Of a DNA stretch of 64,000 nt, positions 17,292-25,724 are shown in pieces (position 1 is the first letter of the stretch; every line of letters starts with the position of its first letter). The stretch is from NCBI GenBank assembly GCA_015234525.1, contig JADGMX010000041.1:248001-312000 (forward strand), read 5' to 3'. The DNA is from Flavobacterium sp. (GTDB lineage Bacteria; Bacteroidota; Bacteroidia; Flavobacteriales; Flavobacteriaceae). The translations under genes and the position numbers were made by a program. The notes under the pieces are model-generated. The model did not search any database and had not been told where the DNA came from. It saw nothing but the letters and a program-made list of their open reading frames with translations.

Positions 17292-18650
17292 TTACGCTTT
17301 TTCCGATTCCAGTCGGTCTTGCTCCATTTTTTCGGCCAGTCGCTTTTCGATTATTGGCGTGATCAGCGTTTTACGCGGCTTGATTTTGACAAATGGGAAC
17401 AATTCGAGATCGTGCGCCATTCGGTCGTTTTTGTTGATTTGCTTATTGGTTCCCAAAAGTATTTCCTTACCGCTATCAAAAAGCTGCTGTTCTTTTTCAG
17501 CGCTTTCAGCAATTTTACGCTGAATGGTACCTGATTTTAACTGTGCTATAAAACCACCTGCGGCCTCGATTTCTTTAAAAAGCGCCAATGCCTTTTCGGC
17601 TAATTGGGTGGTAAGGCTTTCGATATAGTAACTTCCGTCGGCTGGATTTGCAACCTTGTCAAAATAACTTTCGTGCTTTAAAATCAAAAGTTGATTTCTG
17701 GCAATCCGTTCCGCAAATTCGTTGCTTTTGTGATAAAGTGAGTCGTAAGGCATATTGGCTACGGTATCTGCGCCACCTAAAATTGCGCTCATGCACTCGC
17801 TTGTTGTCCGCAACATATTCACGTTGTAATCGTAAAGAGTTTTATTTCGTTTTCCGGGCGACACCAATAAGTGGCACGAAAGCTTGTGATTGTATTCAGC
17901 GGCCAACGTGATAAAAAGCGTTCGCATCGCACGAAGTTTCGCAATCTCAAAAAAATAGTTCGACCCAACTGCCATTTTGATTAAAATGGGTTGATCAATC
18001 GATTCGAATTTGTTGAAATATTCGTTAACATGCGCAAGCGAATAGGCGAGTTGCTGAACAATATTTGCCCCGGCGTTGTGATATAGCGCTGCGTTGACCG
18101 AAATTGCATTCGTGTTTTTGGCAACCAATTGTAAAACCTCCAGATTATCTGTTGGTTCGGTGGTGTACCAATTTCCCGATTTTGCAAAATGTCCGATTGG
18201 ATCGGTATCGGCAAACCATCTAAAACTCCGACTCAACAACGCTTTTTGCAGTTTGGTTGTAAACTCGGCCGAAAGAAACTTCAGTTCAAAAAACAAAGTT
18301 AGATTCTCGGGCAACTCCTTTATTAAGGCTTCAATGTCAGTTTGAGCGTCTTCAATGATAAATCGAATGCTTTCAGCACCGCGGTTTACCACATCTTTGG
18401 CACGGAGCGCTGATTTAGCCACGTCAAACACAAATATTTCCTGGCAAATTCTAAAAGATTCTTGCCTAGTGTCAGCCGACATGAGTGACTGATCTTCATC
18501 GCGATGATAAAAAGGTTTTACTTTTATGCCTTCCGGACTTTCCCAAACCAACGTATCGTTATAATCGGCACCGGCGAGTTCATACTGAATTTTTTGTTTC
18601 CACTGCTTTGATGAAACCGCTGGAAATTCACTGAATAAAGTGTCTGGCAT
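17292..18650 (-). CDS. mutA: Methylmalonyl-CoA mutase, small (non-catalytic) subunit
   Basis: 452 residues homologous to the barrel domain of the large subunit (VNMLRTTSECMSAILGGADTVANMPYD; RIARNQLLILKHESYFDKVANPADGSYYIE). The C-terminal cobalamin domain seen in longer small subunits is absent: the protein stops after KPRKTLITPIIEKRLAEKMEQDRLESEKA. It is expected to form a heterodimer with MutB. It is preceded by the divIC-like gene at 17 bases and is part of the udk-divIC-mutA-X-mutB run on minus. Confidence 0.94.
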   Translation of the reverse strand: MPDTLFSEFPAVSSKQWKQKIQYELAGADYNDTLVWESPEGIKVKPFYHRDEDQSLMSADTRQESFRICQEIFVFDVAKSALRAKDVVNRGAESIRFIIEDAQTDIEALIKELPENLTLFFELKFLSAEFTTKLQKALLSRSFRWFADTDPIGHFAKSGNWYTTEPTDNLEVLQLVAKNTNAISVNAALYHNAGANIVQQLAYSLAHVNEYFNKFESIDQPILIKMAVGSNYFFEIAKLRAMRTLFITLAAEYNHKLSCHLLVSPGKRNKTLYDYNVNMLRTTSECMSAILGGADTVANMPYDSLYHKSNEFAERIARNQLLILKHESYFDKVANPADGSYYIESLTTQLAEKALALFKEIEAAGGFIAQLKSGTIQRKIAESAEKEQQLFDSGKEILLGTNKQINKNDRMAHDLELFPFVKIKPRKTLITPIIEKRLAEKMEQDRLESEKA

Positions 18651-18667
18651 ATAAAATTGATTTGCAG

Positions 18668-18988
18668 TTATTTTTCGAGCGAATCATCGTCGAATTCGAT
18701 GATGTAAATGTCTTCGCTATCGCGCTTCATATAGTATTGTTCGCGCGCATACTTCTCGATGTGCTCGTCATTTTGAAGTAATTTGATATTCTTCTCGTCC
18801 TTTTTTATCTCTTCCTGATAATATCGTTTGTTGTTCTCGAGTTCGTCGATCTTTTTATCAAGTTCGCGATGATTAAAGTAGGAATAGTTGTCCAGGAAAA
18901 GCATCCAGATGGCAAAAAACAAAATCACCAGCACGTAAGTGTTGCTCAGAAACCTGATCCATTTGTTGCTGAAATTGAATTTCGCCAT
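18668..18988 (-). CDS. Septum formation initiator family protein (FtsB/DivIC-like)
   Basis: 106 residues. There is a short cytosolic N-terminus, one membrane helix (FLSNTYVLVILFFAIWMLFLD), then a coiled coil (NHRELDKKIDELENNKRYYQEEIKKDEKNIKLLQ) and an acidic tail. This is the topology of FtsB/DivIC, which links FtsL and FtsQ/DivIB in the divisome. It lies between udk and mutA on the same strand, as I recall in other Flavobacteria. Confidence 0.9.
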   Translation of the reverse strand: MAKFNFSNKWIRFLSNTYVLVILFFAIWMLFLDNYSYFNHRELDKKIDELENNKRYYQEEIKKDEKNIKLLQNDEHIEKYAREQYYMKRDSEDIYIIEFDDDSLEK

Positions 18989-19018
18989 GTTCTATATTGT
19001 TGTGCTAAATATACGAAT

Positions 19019-19627
19019 TTATGTCAGTCGCTGGTTGATTACCGCACGAACCACGTCAATGGCAACCGTATTGTATTTATCGTTCGGAATGATAATATCG
19101 GCGTAGGCCTTTGTCGGCTCAATAAATTGCTGATGCATCGGCTTAAGCGTTGTTTGGTAGCGGCTTAGAACTTCTTCCATATCACGCCCGCGCTCCGCAA
19201 TGTCGCGTTTCATTCGTCTGATCAATCGCTCATCTGAATCGGCGTGTACAAAAACTTTCACATCGCACATATCACGTAGCTCCGGACTCGACAAAATCAA
19301 AATTCCTTCAACGATCATCACTTTTCGGGGATGCGTCAAAACCGTATCTTCAGTCCTATTGTGGGTTACAAACGAGTAAACCGGCTGTTCGATAATGTTT
19401 CCGGCTTTCAATTCCTGAAGGTGCGTAACAAGCAGTTCGAAGTCAATCGCCCGAGGATGATCAAAATTAATCAGCGCCCGCTCGTCGTAACTCAGGCCAT
19501 TTGTTTCGCGGTAATAAGAGTCTTGGTGAATAATCCCTACCTCAGTTTCGGGTAGTTCGTTCATGATTTGGTGAACAACAGTGGTTTTTCCGCTTCCGGT
19601 CCCACCGGCAATTCCAATGATCAGCAT
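19019..19627 (-). CDS. udk: Uridine kinase
   Basis: Phosphorylates uridine and cytidine in pyrimidine salvage. From ATG 19627 the protein has 202 residues and starts MLIIGIAGGTGSGKTTVV (Walker A). It has QDSYYR, NFDHPRAIDFELL and HADSDERLIRRMKRD. The track start at 19645 is a TTG lying inside the TAnnTTTG box (19650-19643), so it cannot be the true start. It heads the minus-strand run into divIC and the mutase genes. Confidence 0.95.
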   Translation of the reverse strand: MLIIGIAGGTGSGKTTVVHQIMNELPETEVGIIHQDSYYRETNGLSYDERALINFDHPRAIDFELLVTHLQELKAGNIIEQPVYSFVTHNRTEDTVLTHPRKVMIVEGILILSSPELRDMCDVKVFVHADSDERLIRRMKRDIAERGRDMEEVLSRYQTTLKPMHQQFIEPTKAYADIIIPNDKYNTVAIDVVRAVINQRLT

Positions 19628-19642
19628 AGAGTAAATTTTTGG

Positions 19643-19650
19643 CAAAAGTA
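19643..19650 (-). promoter_or_regulatory. Promoter -7 box of udk
   Basis: TACTTTTG on minus, 15 bases before the ATG. It decides the udk start codon. Confidence 0.7.
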
Positions 19651-19702
19651 GGAATATTTTAGAGTTATCGATTGCCGTTTTCGTCGGAGTTGAGCATTTT
19701 TA

Positions 19703-19786
19703 GGAGCCTGATCCTGCTGTTCGCTATTATCTTTTGCGCTTCCGGTGGTCGCTCAAAAGGATAGCCGCTACCATCAGGGCTAGGGC
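19703..19786 (+). repeat. Dispersed structured element R4 (subtype B)
   Basis: Outer pairing AGCCTGAT (19705-19712) with ATCAGGGCT (19773-19781). Core CCTGCTGTTCGCTATTATC, hairpin CTTTTG...CAAAAG (19731-19759), then GGATAGCCGCTACC and CTAGGGC. It lies between the divergent udk and SDR genes. Confidence 0.8.
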
Positions 19787-19819
19787 TTGGCCAATGCAGG
19801 AATCCGACCGATAATGTTT

Positions 19820-19827
19820 TACCTTTG
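19820..19827 (+). promoter_or_regulatory. Promoter -7 box of the SDR gene
   Basis: TACCTTTG, 22 bases before the ATG at 19850. No well-spaced TTG element was found. Confidence 0.6.
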
Positions 19828-19849
19828 CCGTAAATTTTAATCATTAGAA

Positions 19850-20566
19850 ATGGAATCATTAAAAGGTAAAACTGCACTCATAACCGGCGCCGGAAAAGGC
19901 ATCGGCCGGGCAATTGCACTTGCGCTTGCTGCCGAAGGAGTTCAGGTAGCTCTCTTATCCCGAACCAAAAGTCAGCTGGAAGAAGTTGCAACCGAAATCC
20001 GAAGCAACGGAGGCAAAGCCATTGTGGTAACCGCCAACGTTGGTACTAAATCCGAGGTTGATACTGCAGTTGCAGACGTGCAAAATCAGTTGGGCCCAAT
20101 CGACATTTTGATCAATAACGCCGGAATCGGAAAATTTGGCAAGTTCATGGAACTGTCTCCTGAAGAGTGGCAAAATATTATTCAGGTGAACCTGATGGGT
20201 GTTTATTATGTTACCCGCGCGGCGCTTCCTGCTATGATCGAGCGTCAAACCGGCGATATCATCAATATTTCATCAACAGCCGGACTACGTGGAGGCGCGG
20301 TGACCAGCGCCTATAGTGCGTCAAAATTTGCGGTAATCGGATTATCTGAATCTTTGATGCAGGAAGTACGTAAGCACAATATCCGTGTGAGCACCTGGAC
20401 GCCAAGTACGGTGGCAACCGAACTCGCTTTCGAAAACAAACTTACTGACGGCAACGCTGAAAAAGTAATGCAGCCGGAAGATCTTGCTGAAATCCTAATC
20501 GCGCAACTCAAGCTTAACCGCCGAATTCAGTTAAAAGATGTGTCGATGTGGTCTACGAACCCGTAA
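19850..20566 (+). CDS. SDR family oxidoreductase, 3-oxoacyl-ACP-reductase-like
   Basis: A classical 238-residue short-chain dehydrogenase. Cofactor loop [21 protein letters not shown], catalytic serine region [12 protein letters not shown] and YSASK (intact YxxxK). It is close to the FabG/YdfG-type group, reducing a 3-keto or similar carbonyl with NADPH, but the substrate cannot be assigned. It is monocistronic: its own -7 box upstream and a terminator downstream. It is probably not the fatty-acid-synthesis FabG, since no fab genes surround it. Confidence 0.88.
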   Translation: MESLKGKTALITGAGKGIGRAIALALAAEGVQVALLSRTKSQLEEVATEIRSNGGKAIVVTANVGTKSEVDTAVADVQNQLGPIDILINNAGIGKFGKFMELSPEEWQNIIQVNLMGVYYVTRAALPAMIERQTGDIINISSTAGLRGGAVTSAYSASKFAVIGLSESLMQEVRKHNIRVSTWTPSTVATELAFENKLTDGNAEKVMQPEDLAEILIAQLKLNRRIQLKDVSMWSTNP

Positions 20567-20625
20567 GCTGAAATGCTGGATCGCGCCAACTTTCGGTGAA
20601 AATTCGAAAAACGCTTGGCAGACGT

Positions 20626-20668
20626 AAAAAAATCCCCAATTTTCTTAGAAGATGTTGGGGATTTTTTT
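20626..20668. terminator. Bidirectional terminator after the SDR gene
   Basis: AAAAAAATCCCCAA and TTGGGGATTTTTTT form a strong hairpin with U runs on either strand. Confidence 0.85.
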
Positions 20669-20715
20669 GTTTTCACTTTTTGTTTTGGGCAAGCTCCACG
20701 CAAATGGCTGAAAAC

Positions 20716-20752
20716 AAAAAATCCCCTCTGCGTGGGCAGAGAGGATTTTTTT
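20716..20752. terminator. Terminator of tRNA-Pro, bidirectional
   Basis: AAAATCCCCTCTGC/GCAGAGAGGATTTTTTT hairpin directly after the 3' end of the tRNA gene on minus. The 412-base gap between the SDR gene and trxB holds only the two terminators, the tRNA and the trxB promoter. Confidence 0.8.
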
Positions 20753-20753
20753 G

Positions 20754-20828
20754 TCGGGGTGGCAGGATTCGAACCTGCGACCTCCTGGTCCCAAACCAGG
20801 CGCGATGACCGGGCTACGCTACACCCCG
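20754..20828 (-). tRNA. tRNA-Pro (anticodon UGG)
   Basis: On minus: acceptor CGGGGTG/CACCCCG, D-arm region TAGCGTAGCCCGGTCATCGCG, anticodon arm CCTGG-TTTGGGA-CCAGG with anticodon TGG, and T-arm GCAGGTTCGAATCCTGC. The discriminator base is A. CCA is not encoded (the next bases are CAA). The plus-strand ORFs here (VAGFEPATSWSQT) are translations of the tRNA complement. Confidence 0.97.
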
Positions 20829-20950
20829 AAAAGTGGATGCAAATATATAACTATATTTTATTCCAGCAAATCAATCTCAACAAATTACTCGCTTTATTTC
20901 GGAATAGCTAAAAGTGATGCATTTGCGACTAAAATTTTTATTTAAAAACT

Positions 20951-20958
20951 TACCTTTG
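20951..20958 (+). promoter_or_regulatory. Promoter -7 box of trxB
   Basis: TACCTTTG, 20 bases before the trxB ATG. A TTG at 20923-20925 is slightly far upstream (25-base spacer). Confidence 0.65.
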
Positions 20959-20978
20959 CCCCACAAAAATAGACTCAA

Positions 20979-21929
20979 ATGCAAGCTGAAATACAAGAAA
21001 AAATAAAGTGTTTGATCATCGGATCAGGTCCCGCAGGCTACACTGCAGCAATCTACGCAGCAAGAGCCGACCTGAAACCAGTGGTTTATACCGGGATGGA
21101 ACCTGGTGGTCAGTTAACAACCACAACCGAAGTTGACAATTTTCCGGGCTACCCCGAAGGCATCGACGGTCCAACAATGATGATGCAGCTTCAACAACAA
21201 GCGGAGCGTTTTGGTACCGAAGTGCGAATCGGAATGGCAACCGCAGTTGAACTATCCAATCAGCAAGGTGGCTGGCATAAGATTACAATCGATAACAGTA
21301 AAACCGTTTTGGCTCAAACTGTGATCATTTCAACCGGAGCAACAGCAAAGTACCTCGGACTTCCGAGCGAACAACGCTTGCGCGGTGGAGGAGTATCAGC
21401 TTGTGCAGTTTGCGACGGTTTCTTCTATAAAGGTCAGGATGTAGCGATTGTTGGAGCAGGTGATACCGCCGCTGAAGAAGCGACTTATCTGTCAAATCTC
21501 TGTAAAAGTGTCACAATGCTTGTTCGAAAAGAATCGATGAGAGCCTCTAAAGCGATGCAACACCGGGTAAATAACACACCAAATATTACCGTTCTTTACA
21601 ATACTGAAGTCGACGAGGTTCTTGGCGAGCAGGTTGTTGAAGGTTTGCGAATGGTAAATAATCAAACCGGAGAAAAATCAGAGATTGAGATCACCGGACT
21701 TTTTATCGCCATCGGCCATAAGCCAAATACCGAAATTTTTGATGGTCAAATTGAAATGGACGAAACAGGATATCTAATCACTCACGGAAAATCAACCAAG
21801 ACCAACAAGCCTGGAGTTTTTGCTTGCGGCGATGTTCAGGATCACGAATACCGTCAGGCAATTACCGCTGCCGGAACCGGATGCATGGCAGCGCTTGATG
21901 CTGAGCGTTACCTTGCTACTCTCGAATAA
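20979..21929 (+). CDS. trxB: Thioredoxin-disulfide reductase
   Basis: An NADPH-dependent flavoenzyme that reduces thioredoxin in the cytosol. 316 residues, normal length. FAD loop GSGPAGYTAAIYAAR, redox pair CAVCDGFFY, NADPH loop GAGDTAAEEATYL and C-terminal FAD motif VFACGDVQDHEYRQAITAAGTGCMAALDAERYL. It has its own promoter and a shared terminator with the convergent GIN gene. The sulfur-linked rhodanese-thioredoxin lipoprotein at 1-553 is a separate extracytoplasmic system. Confidence 0.97.
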   Translation: MQAEIQEKIKCLIIGSGPAGYTAAIYAARADLKPVVYTGMEPGGQLTTTTEVDNFPGYPEGIDGPTMMMQLQQQAERFGTEVRIGMATAVELSNQQGGWHKITIDNSKTVLAQTVIISTGATAKYLGLPSEQRLRGGGVSACAVCDGFFYKGQDVAIVGAGDTAAEEATYLSNLCKSVTMLVRKESMRASKAMQHRVNNTPNITVLYNTEVDEVLGEQVVEGLRMVNNQTGEKSEIEITGLFIAIGHKPNTEIFDGQIEMDETGYLITHGKSTKTNKPGVFACGDVQDHEYRQAITAAGTGCMAALDAERYLATLE

Positions 21930-21946
21930 TCAATTATATCTTTTAT

Positions 21947-21978
21947 TAAAAAACCGGCCCCTAAAGCCGGTTTTTTAT
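21947..21978. terminator. Bidirectional terminator between trxB and the GIN gene
   Basis: AAAAAACCGGC-CCCTAAA-GCCGGTTTTTT. The U run on plus overlaps the stop codon (21975-21977) of the minus-strand GIN gene. Confidence 0.88.
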
Positions 21979-22817
21979 TTTTTGGTCATTTTCTTTCTCA
22001 AGGTCGCCGCATCGTCAAACTTCCGCATGATGATTTTTGGCGATCCGTACAATTCGATTTCAGAAGTTCCCGAGGCTTCGACGATTATGTTTGTCATTGC
22101 AGTAATGCTTGCATTGGCGTTGCCTTCAGTAACAATATCAACATCCTTCGCCGTTAAGTTCTTACCGGTAAAATTGGTGCCGTTGTCGAGCCGCAGGGTT
22201 AATGAATTTACATCGCCTTCAATGTTGGCAAGCGATTTTTGATACATGTCGAATTTCAGCTTTTGCGAAGTGATCAACGCTTTCAACTGCGAATTCTTAC
22301 TGAGTTCAATAATCACATTTCCCGATACAATGTTCAACTCCGATTTCGCTTTGTCGTTGCTCATCAACGTGAACGCTTTTCCGCGGATATTTCCAAAAAA
22401 CTTACTTGAGCCAAAATTTTTCACGGTAAAATTATCAAGCATCACATCGCTTAAAGCCGTGACATACGAATCATCTTTAACAACAAGCATTTTAAAATTC
22501 GAGGTGTAGGTGATTTTGACGCTGACTTTCTTCGCACCGAAAAAATCTTTAGTTAATGATAATCTGAGTCCTCCGCCTTTTTCCTCGACCTTAATAATGT
22601 CATGCAAATTATCGTCGGCCTCGATTTCGAATCCCACATTATCACCTTTTTGCAGAAACACCTCGATGTTATCCTCGATCTCCAGGTTTTCAAATGTGGC
22701 TATGTCCCTTTGTGCTGTTGTGACAACCCGCGAGCCCTTGATCTTTTCCTTCTTCTGACCAAGTGCGATCGAACTGATACAAAGTACGCAAAACAAGACT
22801 AGGATTTTTTTCATCAT
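21975..22817 (-). CDS. Exported GIN-domain (DUF2807) protein
   Basis: About 280 residues from the ATG at 22817 (MMKKILVLFCVLCISSIALGQ signal). The following domain is a repetitive beta structure of the head-GIN/DUF2807 type (FENLEIEDNIEVFLQKGDNVGFEIEADDNL; LDNGTNFTGKNLTAKDVDIVTEGNANASI), expected to form a right-handed beta-helix in the periplasm or cell surface. The track start at 22859 lies upstream of a TATATTTG promoter box and is rejected. It is the first of three GIN proteins within 4.5 kb. Molecular function is unknown. Confidence 0.85.
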   Translation of the reverse strand: MMKKILVLFCVLCISSIALGQKKEKIKGSRVVTTAQRDIATFENLEIEDNIEVFLQKGDNVGFEIEADDNLHDIIKVEEKGGGLRLSLTKDFFGAKKVSVKITYTSNFKMLVVKDDSYVTALSDVMLDNFTVKNFGSSKFFGNIRGKAFTLMSNDKAKSELNIVSGNVIIELSKNSQLKALITSQKLKFDMYQKSLANIEGDVNSLTLRLDNGTNFTGKNLTAKDVDIVTEGNANASITAMTNIIVEASGTSEIELYGSPKIIMRKFDDAATLRKKMTKK

Positions 22818-22833
22818 GTTAGTCGTTTGGTCG

Positions 22834-22841
22834 CAAATATA
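22834..22841 (-). promoter_or_regulatory. Promoter -7 box of the GIN gene
   Basis: TATATTTG on minus, 17 bases before the chosen ATG. It separates this gene transcriptionally from the PadR-PspC-GIN run upstream. Confidence 0.6.
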
Positions 22842-22887
22842 GAAATAAGCAGATAACATTGATCGGATTTAATCGGCTAAAAAGAAA

Positions 22888-22913
22888 AAATCCCATTCAA
22901 TTGAACGGGATTC
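22888..22913 (-). terminator. Terminator of the PadR-PspC-GIN operon
   Basis: AATCCCGTTCAATTGAATGGGATT hairpin followed on minus by TTTTCTTTTT, seven bases after the GIN lipoprotein stop at 22920. Confidence 0.8.
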
Positions 22914-22919
22914 TTGATT

Positions 22920-23666
22920 TTACATTGAGACGCTACCACCGGAACTCTCAGAGCGATTAACCGATTTGGGTTCCCCTGAATATCGTATCGAACTTCCGCT
23001 CGACGCGCTGGCATCCAAACTCAGCAACGCTTTGACTCTGGTCGAACTTCCGCTGGAAGATTGAGATTCGACGTTGTTTGCCACTAAGTCGCTTGCGTCG
23101 TTACTGCTTCCGCTTGATGATGAGGTCTCAAGTGTTAACGCTTTCCCTCGCAATTTTATCGAGCTTCCGCTTGAGGATTCTGCAATCAATTCGTTGGCTT
23201 CCGCATCAACAGTAAGCTTACTTCCCGAGGAACTGCGAACCATCAACCTTTCTGATATGATTGTATTTCCGCTTCTAACCCGACTTCCACTAGAAGATTC
23301 AATCGAAGAAATAGTCGGCATTTTCACCGTTACCGTTGCTTTTTTGAATCTGAGTAAACTCACCCGGCTTGTCCGAATAATCAAAACGCCGTTTTCAACT
23401 TTGGTCACAATGGCATCCTGAATATTATCATCGGCTTCGACCACAATTGAGGTTTGGGGATCTTGAATCACAACGACGTCTAATCCCGAACTGACATCAA
23501 TGCCTGTAAAAGCTTGTGAAACCTCTCTGTTCAGTGACACAACATTACCGCTTCCGGTAAGCGTTTCGCCGAGAAAATGATCGCGACCCGAATTGCACGA
23601 TGTGAAGATGGTGACAACAACCGCTACAACGATCAGTCTGGTTAATGAAATACTAAATCGTATCAT
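22920..23666 (-). CDS. GIN-domain lipoprotein with SSSGS ladder
   Basis: 248 residues with lipobox IFTSC near residue 24. After a GIN/DUF2807 start (VSQAFTGIDVSSGLDVVVIQDPQTSIVVEADDNI), the chain carries six or seven SSSGS motifs spaced about 18-22 residues apart (ESSSGSRV, RSSSGSKL, ESSSGSSI, SSSSGSSN, QSSSGSST, SASSGSSI). The regular spacing fits one motif per coil of a beta-helix, giving a serine/glycine ladder on one face. It is the last gene of the PadR-PspC operon (one base after PspC). Probably a surface lipoprotein; function unknown. Confidence 0.87.
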   Translation of the reverse strand: MIRFSISLTRLIVVAVVVTIFTSCNSGRDHFLGETLTGSGNVVSLNREVSQAFTGIDVSSGLDVVVIQDPQTSIVVEADDNIQDAIVTKVENGVLIIRTSRVSLLRFKKATVTVKMPTISSIESSSGSRVRSGNTIISERLMVRSSSGSKLTVDAEANELIAESSSGSSIKLRGKALTLETSSSSGSSNDASDLVANNVESQSSSGSSTRVKALLSLDASASSGSSIRYSGEPKSVNRSESSGGSVSM

Positions 23667-23667
23667 A

Positions 23668-25356
23668 TTACTTGGTTTTAATTACAATCCCGTTTGCGTC
23701 AAGAGTAAGACCTTTACTTATCGTACGTAGCGAATCGTTTTGTTCAACTCGCACGCCATTTTCATTAATGGTGATCTTTGTTGCTGAATCGCCATGATCG
23801 TTTTCATCCGCCGGACAATCAAGGCACATCACGCGATTTTGTTCAACTTTGTAAATATAGTCGCCTGAAAAATGCAAATTGAAAAAATCATCATCAGATT
23901 CATCGAAATTTTGCAAACTGCTCTCGGGCTTGAAAACCATTCCGTTTGGAAGATAAAGGTAAATATTAACGGATTGGTCGCGGAATTTATTCGCAAGATC
24001 GGTTAAATAATAATTGTCCAGAATTAGCTGGTTTCCTTCAATCGAGTAGTTATACAAAATTTTATTTGCGCGTTCCTTTGCATCAATTAACGACGGCCCG
24101 TTGGCTACTTTCTCAATTTGAATGTAAGCTTTGGCATCAGCTGATCTTCTAATATGGAAATCAACATCAGTCATATATATAATGTCCTTTCCCGTTTCAT
24201 CTTTCGCAAATAAATAGTCAGGATCATCATCGATGCCGTTTGCATAAAACTCGTTGTATCTGAATTTTACAGAAAGTGTGTCCGTCGGTTGCAAGGCCAA
24301 TTCCCTTTTAGAGGTCACTTTTCCATCAAAAGCCATTTCGGTAGCTTGCTTGATTCCGATGATAATAAACCCAATCACCGACAAAATCCAAAGCGCCAAT
24401 AACGTATATTTTGCAACGCTGCCAATCGATCGCATGTTGCTAATCAATAATTTAAAACCCAGCAGCATCAAGGCGAATAACGGAATTCCAAACGCTCCAA
24501 AACCGAGAAGACTAATCAACCAAAGCGGCTGGTCGGTGTAATTCATCGCGGCAAGAAACTGGCTTCCCGGCAAGTTTACAATCGTAGTTGATCCAAAGGT
24601 GAACAAACCGATAATCATGCTTGCCAACGCCACCGATGTAAAAACAATGATCAGTGCACCAAGAATCTTGACGAAAACGTTTAAAATTGTCAGTACAAAT
24701 CCGCCAACGTTTCGCGCCACTCGATCGGCATCAACGCGAGCACCCTTAAAATCCGAGTTTTTAAATTTTTCCGACATCGCGTCAAATTCCTCACGAACCT
24801 TTCTTTCGATGTTCGAAATCGTCACCGGTTCGCCGGTCATTTCAAGTTTTTCACTGGTAGTTATCGCAGCCGGAACCACGATCCACAAAATGATATATGC
24901 CACAATTCCCGATCCGAAACCAAAAATCACAACAGCTAAAAACAAGATTTTGAACCACGCGGCATCGATTCCGAAGTAATGGCCAAGACCAGTTGCAACA
25001 CCACCGATCATTCCCTTATCAGTATCGCGATACAATTTGCGGGTGCTGCGTTTTTCTTCGAAACTCGGCGCACTTTCAACAGTTGGCTCGTCTTCAAGTC
25101 GGTAATCTTCAGGTTGACCCATGATTGCAATGATCTCGTCGAGTTCGCGCAAATTGATCACTTGGTTGTCGCTGGTGTGTTTCTCGCTGATGAGTTCCGC
25201 AATCCGCATCTCGATATCGCGAATAATCTCATCCTGTCCATTTGAATTCGACAACGATCTTTTGATGGCATCAAAGTAGCGTGTCAGCTTCTGGAACGCA
25301 TCTTCGTCGATGTGGAAGAACATTCCGCCTAGATTTATATTTACTGTCTTGTTCAT
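23668..25356 (-). CDS. PspC-domain membrane protein
   Basis: 562 residues. The N-terminal regulatory stretch (MNKTVNINLGGMFFHIDEDAFQKLTRYFDAIKR) is followed by a PspC domain at about 115-175 (RDTDKGMIGGVATGLGHYFGIDAAWFKILFLAV). Several more membrane helices lie near 220-350, and the C-terminal half is a soluble domain of unknown type. PspC proteins sense envelope stress in other phyla. It sits between a PadR repressor (two bases upstream) and a GIN lipoprotein (one base downstream), an arrangement that suggests an envelope-stress module under PadR control. That role is inference. Confidence 0.88.
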   Translation of the reverse strand: MNKTVNINLGGMFFHIDEDAFQKLTRYFDAIKRSLSNSNGQDEIIRDIEMRIAELISEKHTSDNQVINLRELDEIIAIMGQPEDYRLEDEPTVESAPSFEEKRSTRKLYRDTDKGMIGGVATGLGHYFGIDAAWFKILFLAVVIFGFGSGIVAYIILWIVVPAAITTSEKLEMTGEPVTISNIERKVREEFDAMSEKFKNSDFKGARVDADRVARNVGGFVLTILNVFVKILGALIIVFTSVALASMIIGLFTFGSTTIVNLPGSQFLAAMNYTDQPLWLISLLGFGAFGIPLFALMLLGFKLLISNMRSIGSVAKYTLLALWILSVIGFIIIGIKQATEMAFDGKVTSKRELALQPTDTLSVKFRYNEFYANGIDDDPDYLFAKDETGKDIIYMTDVDFHIRRSADAKAYIQIEKVANGPSLIDAKERANKILYNYSIEGNQLILDNYYLTDLANKFRDQSVNIYLYLPNGMVFKPESSLQNFDESDDDFFNLHFSGDYIYKVEQNRVMCLDCPADENDHGDSATKITINENGVRVEQNDSLRTISKGLTLDANGIVIKTK

Positions 25357-25358
25357 GA

Positions 25359-25691
25359 CTATCGGTTTTTAGTTGTTATTATGTTCACAGCGTCGGAAAG
25401 TTCGGTCCAGGTGCCGCTGAGTTCGTCGAGAAATGTTTGTCCGATTTCAGTCAGCCCGTAGTATTTTCGCGGCGGGCCGGAAGTCGATTCTTCCCATCGG
25501 TAATTTAGTAATCCGTCATTTTTTAGTCTCGTCAGTAAGGGGTAAACCGTTCCCTCTACTACAAGGAGCTTTGCGCTTTTTAGCGTTTCAAGTATTTCCG
25601 AAGTGTACGCATCTTTTTCTTTTAAGACCGATAAGATGCAGAACTCCAATACTCCTTTACGCATCTGGGCTTTTGTGTTCTCAATATTCAT
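25359..25691 (-). CDS. PadR family transcriptional regulator
   Basis: A 110-residue single-domain winged-helix repressor: EFCILSVLKEKDAYTSEILETLKSAKLLVVEGTVYPLLTRLKNDGLLNYRWEESTSGPPRKYYGLTEIGQTFL is the PadR signature with the wing PPRKYYGLT. It leads the operon with PspC and the GIN lipoprotein, so autoregulation of that operon is likely. The ligand or signal is unknown. Confidence 0.93.
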   Translation of the reverse strand: MNIENTKAQMRKGVLEFCILSVLKEKDAYTSEILETLKSAKLLVVEGTVYPLLTRLKNDGLLNYRWEESTSGPPRKYYGLTEIGQTFLDELSGTWTELSDAVNIITTKNR

Positions 25692-25724
25692 GGTTCCATC
25701 ATTTTTAAATTAGTAGACATCGAG

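Noticed and set aside
20596-20945. ORFs over the tRNA on plus strand (VAGFEPATSWSQT...)
   Set aside because: They are translations of the complement of tRNA-Pro and the two terminators.
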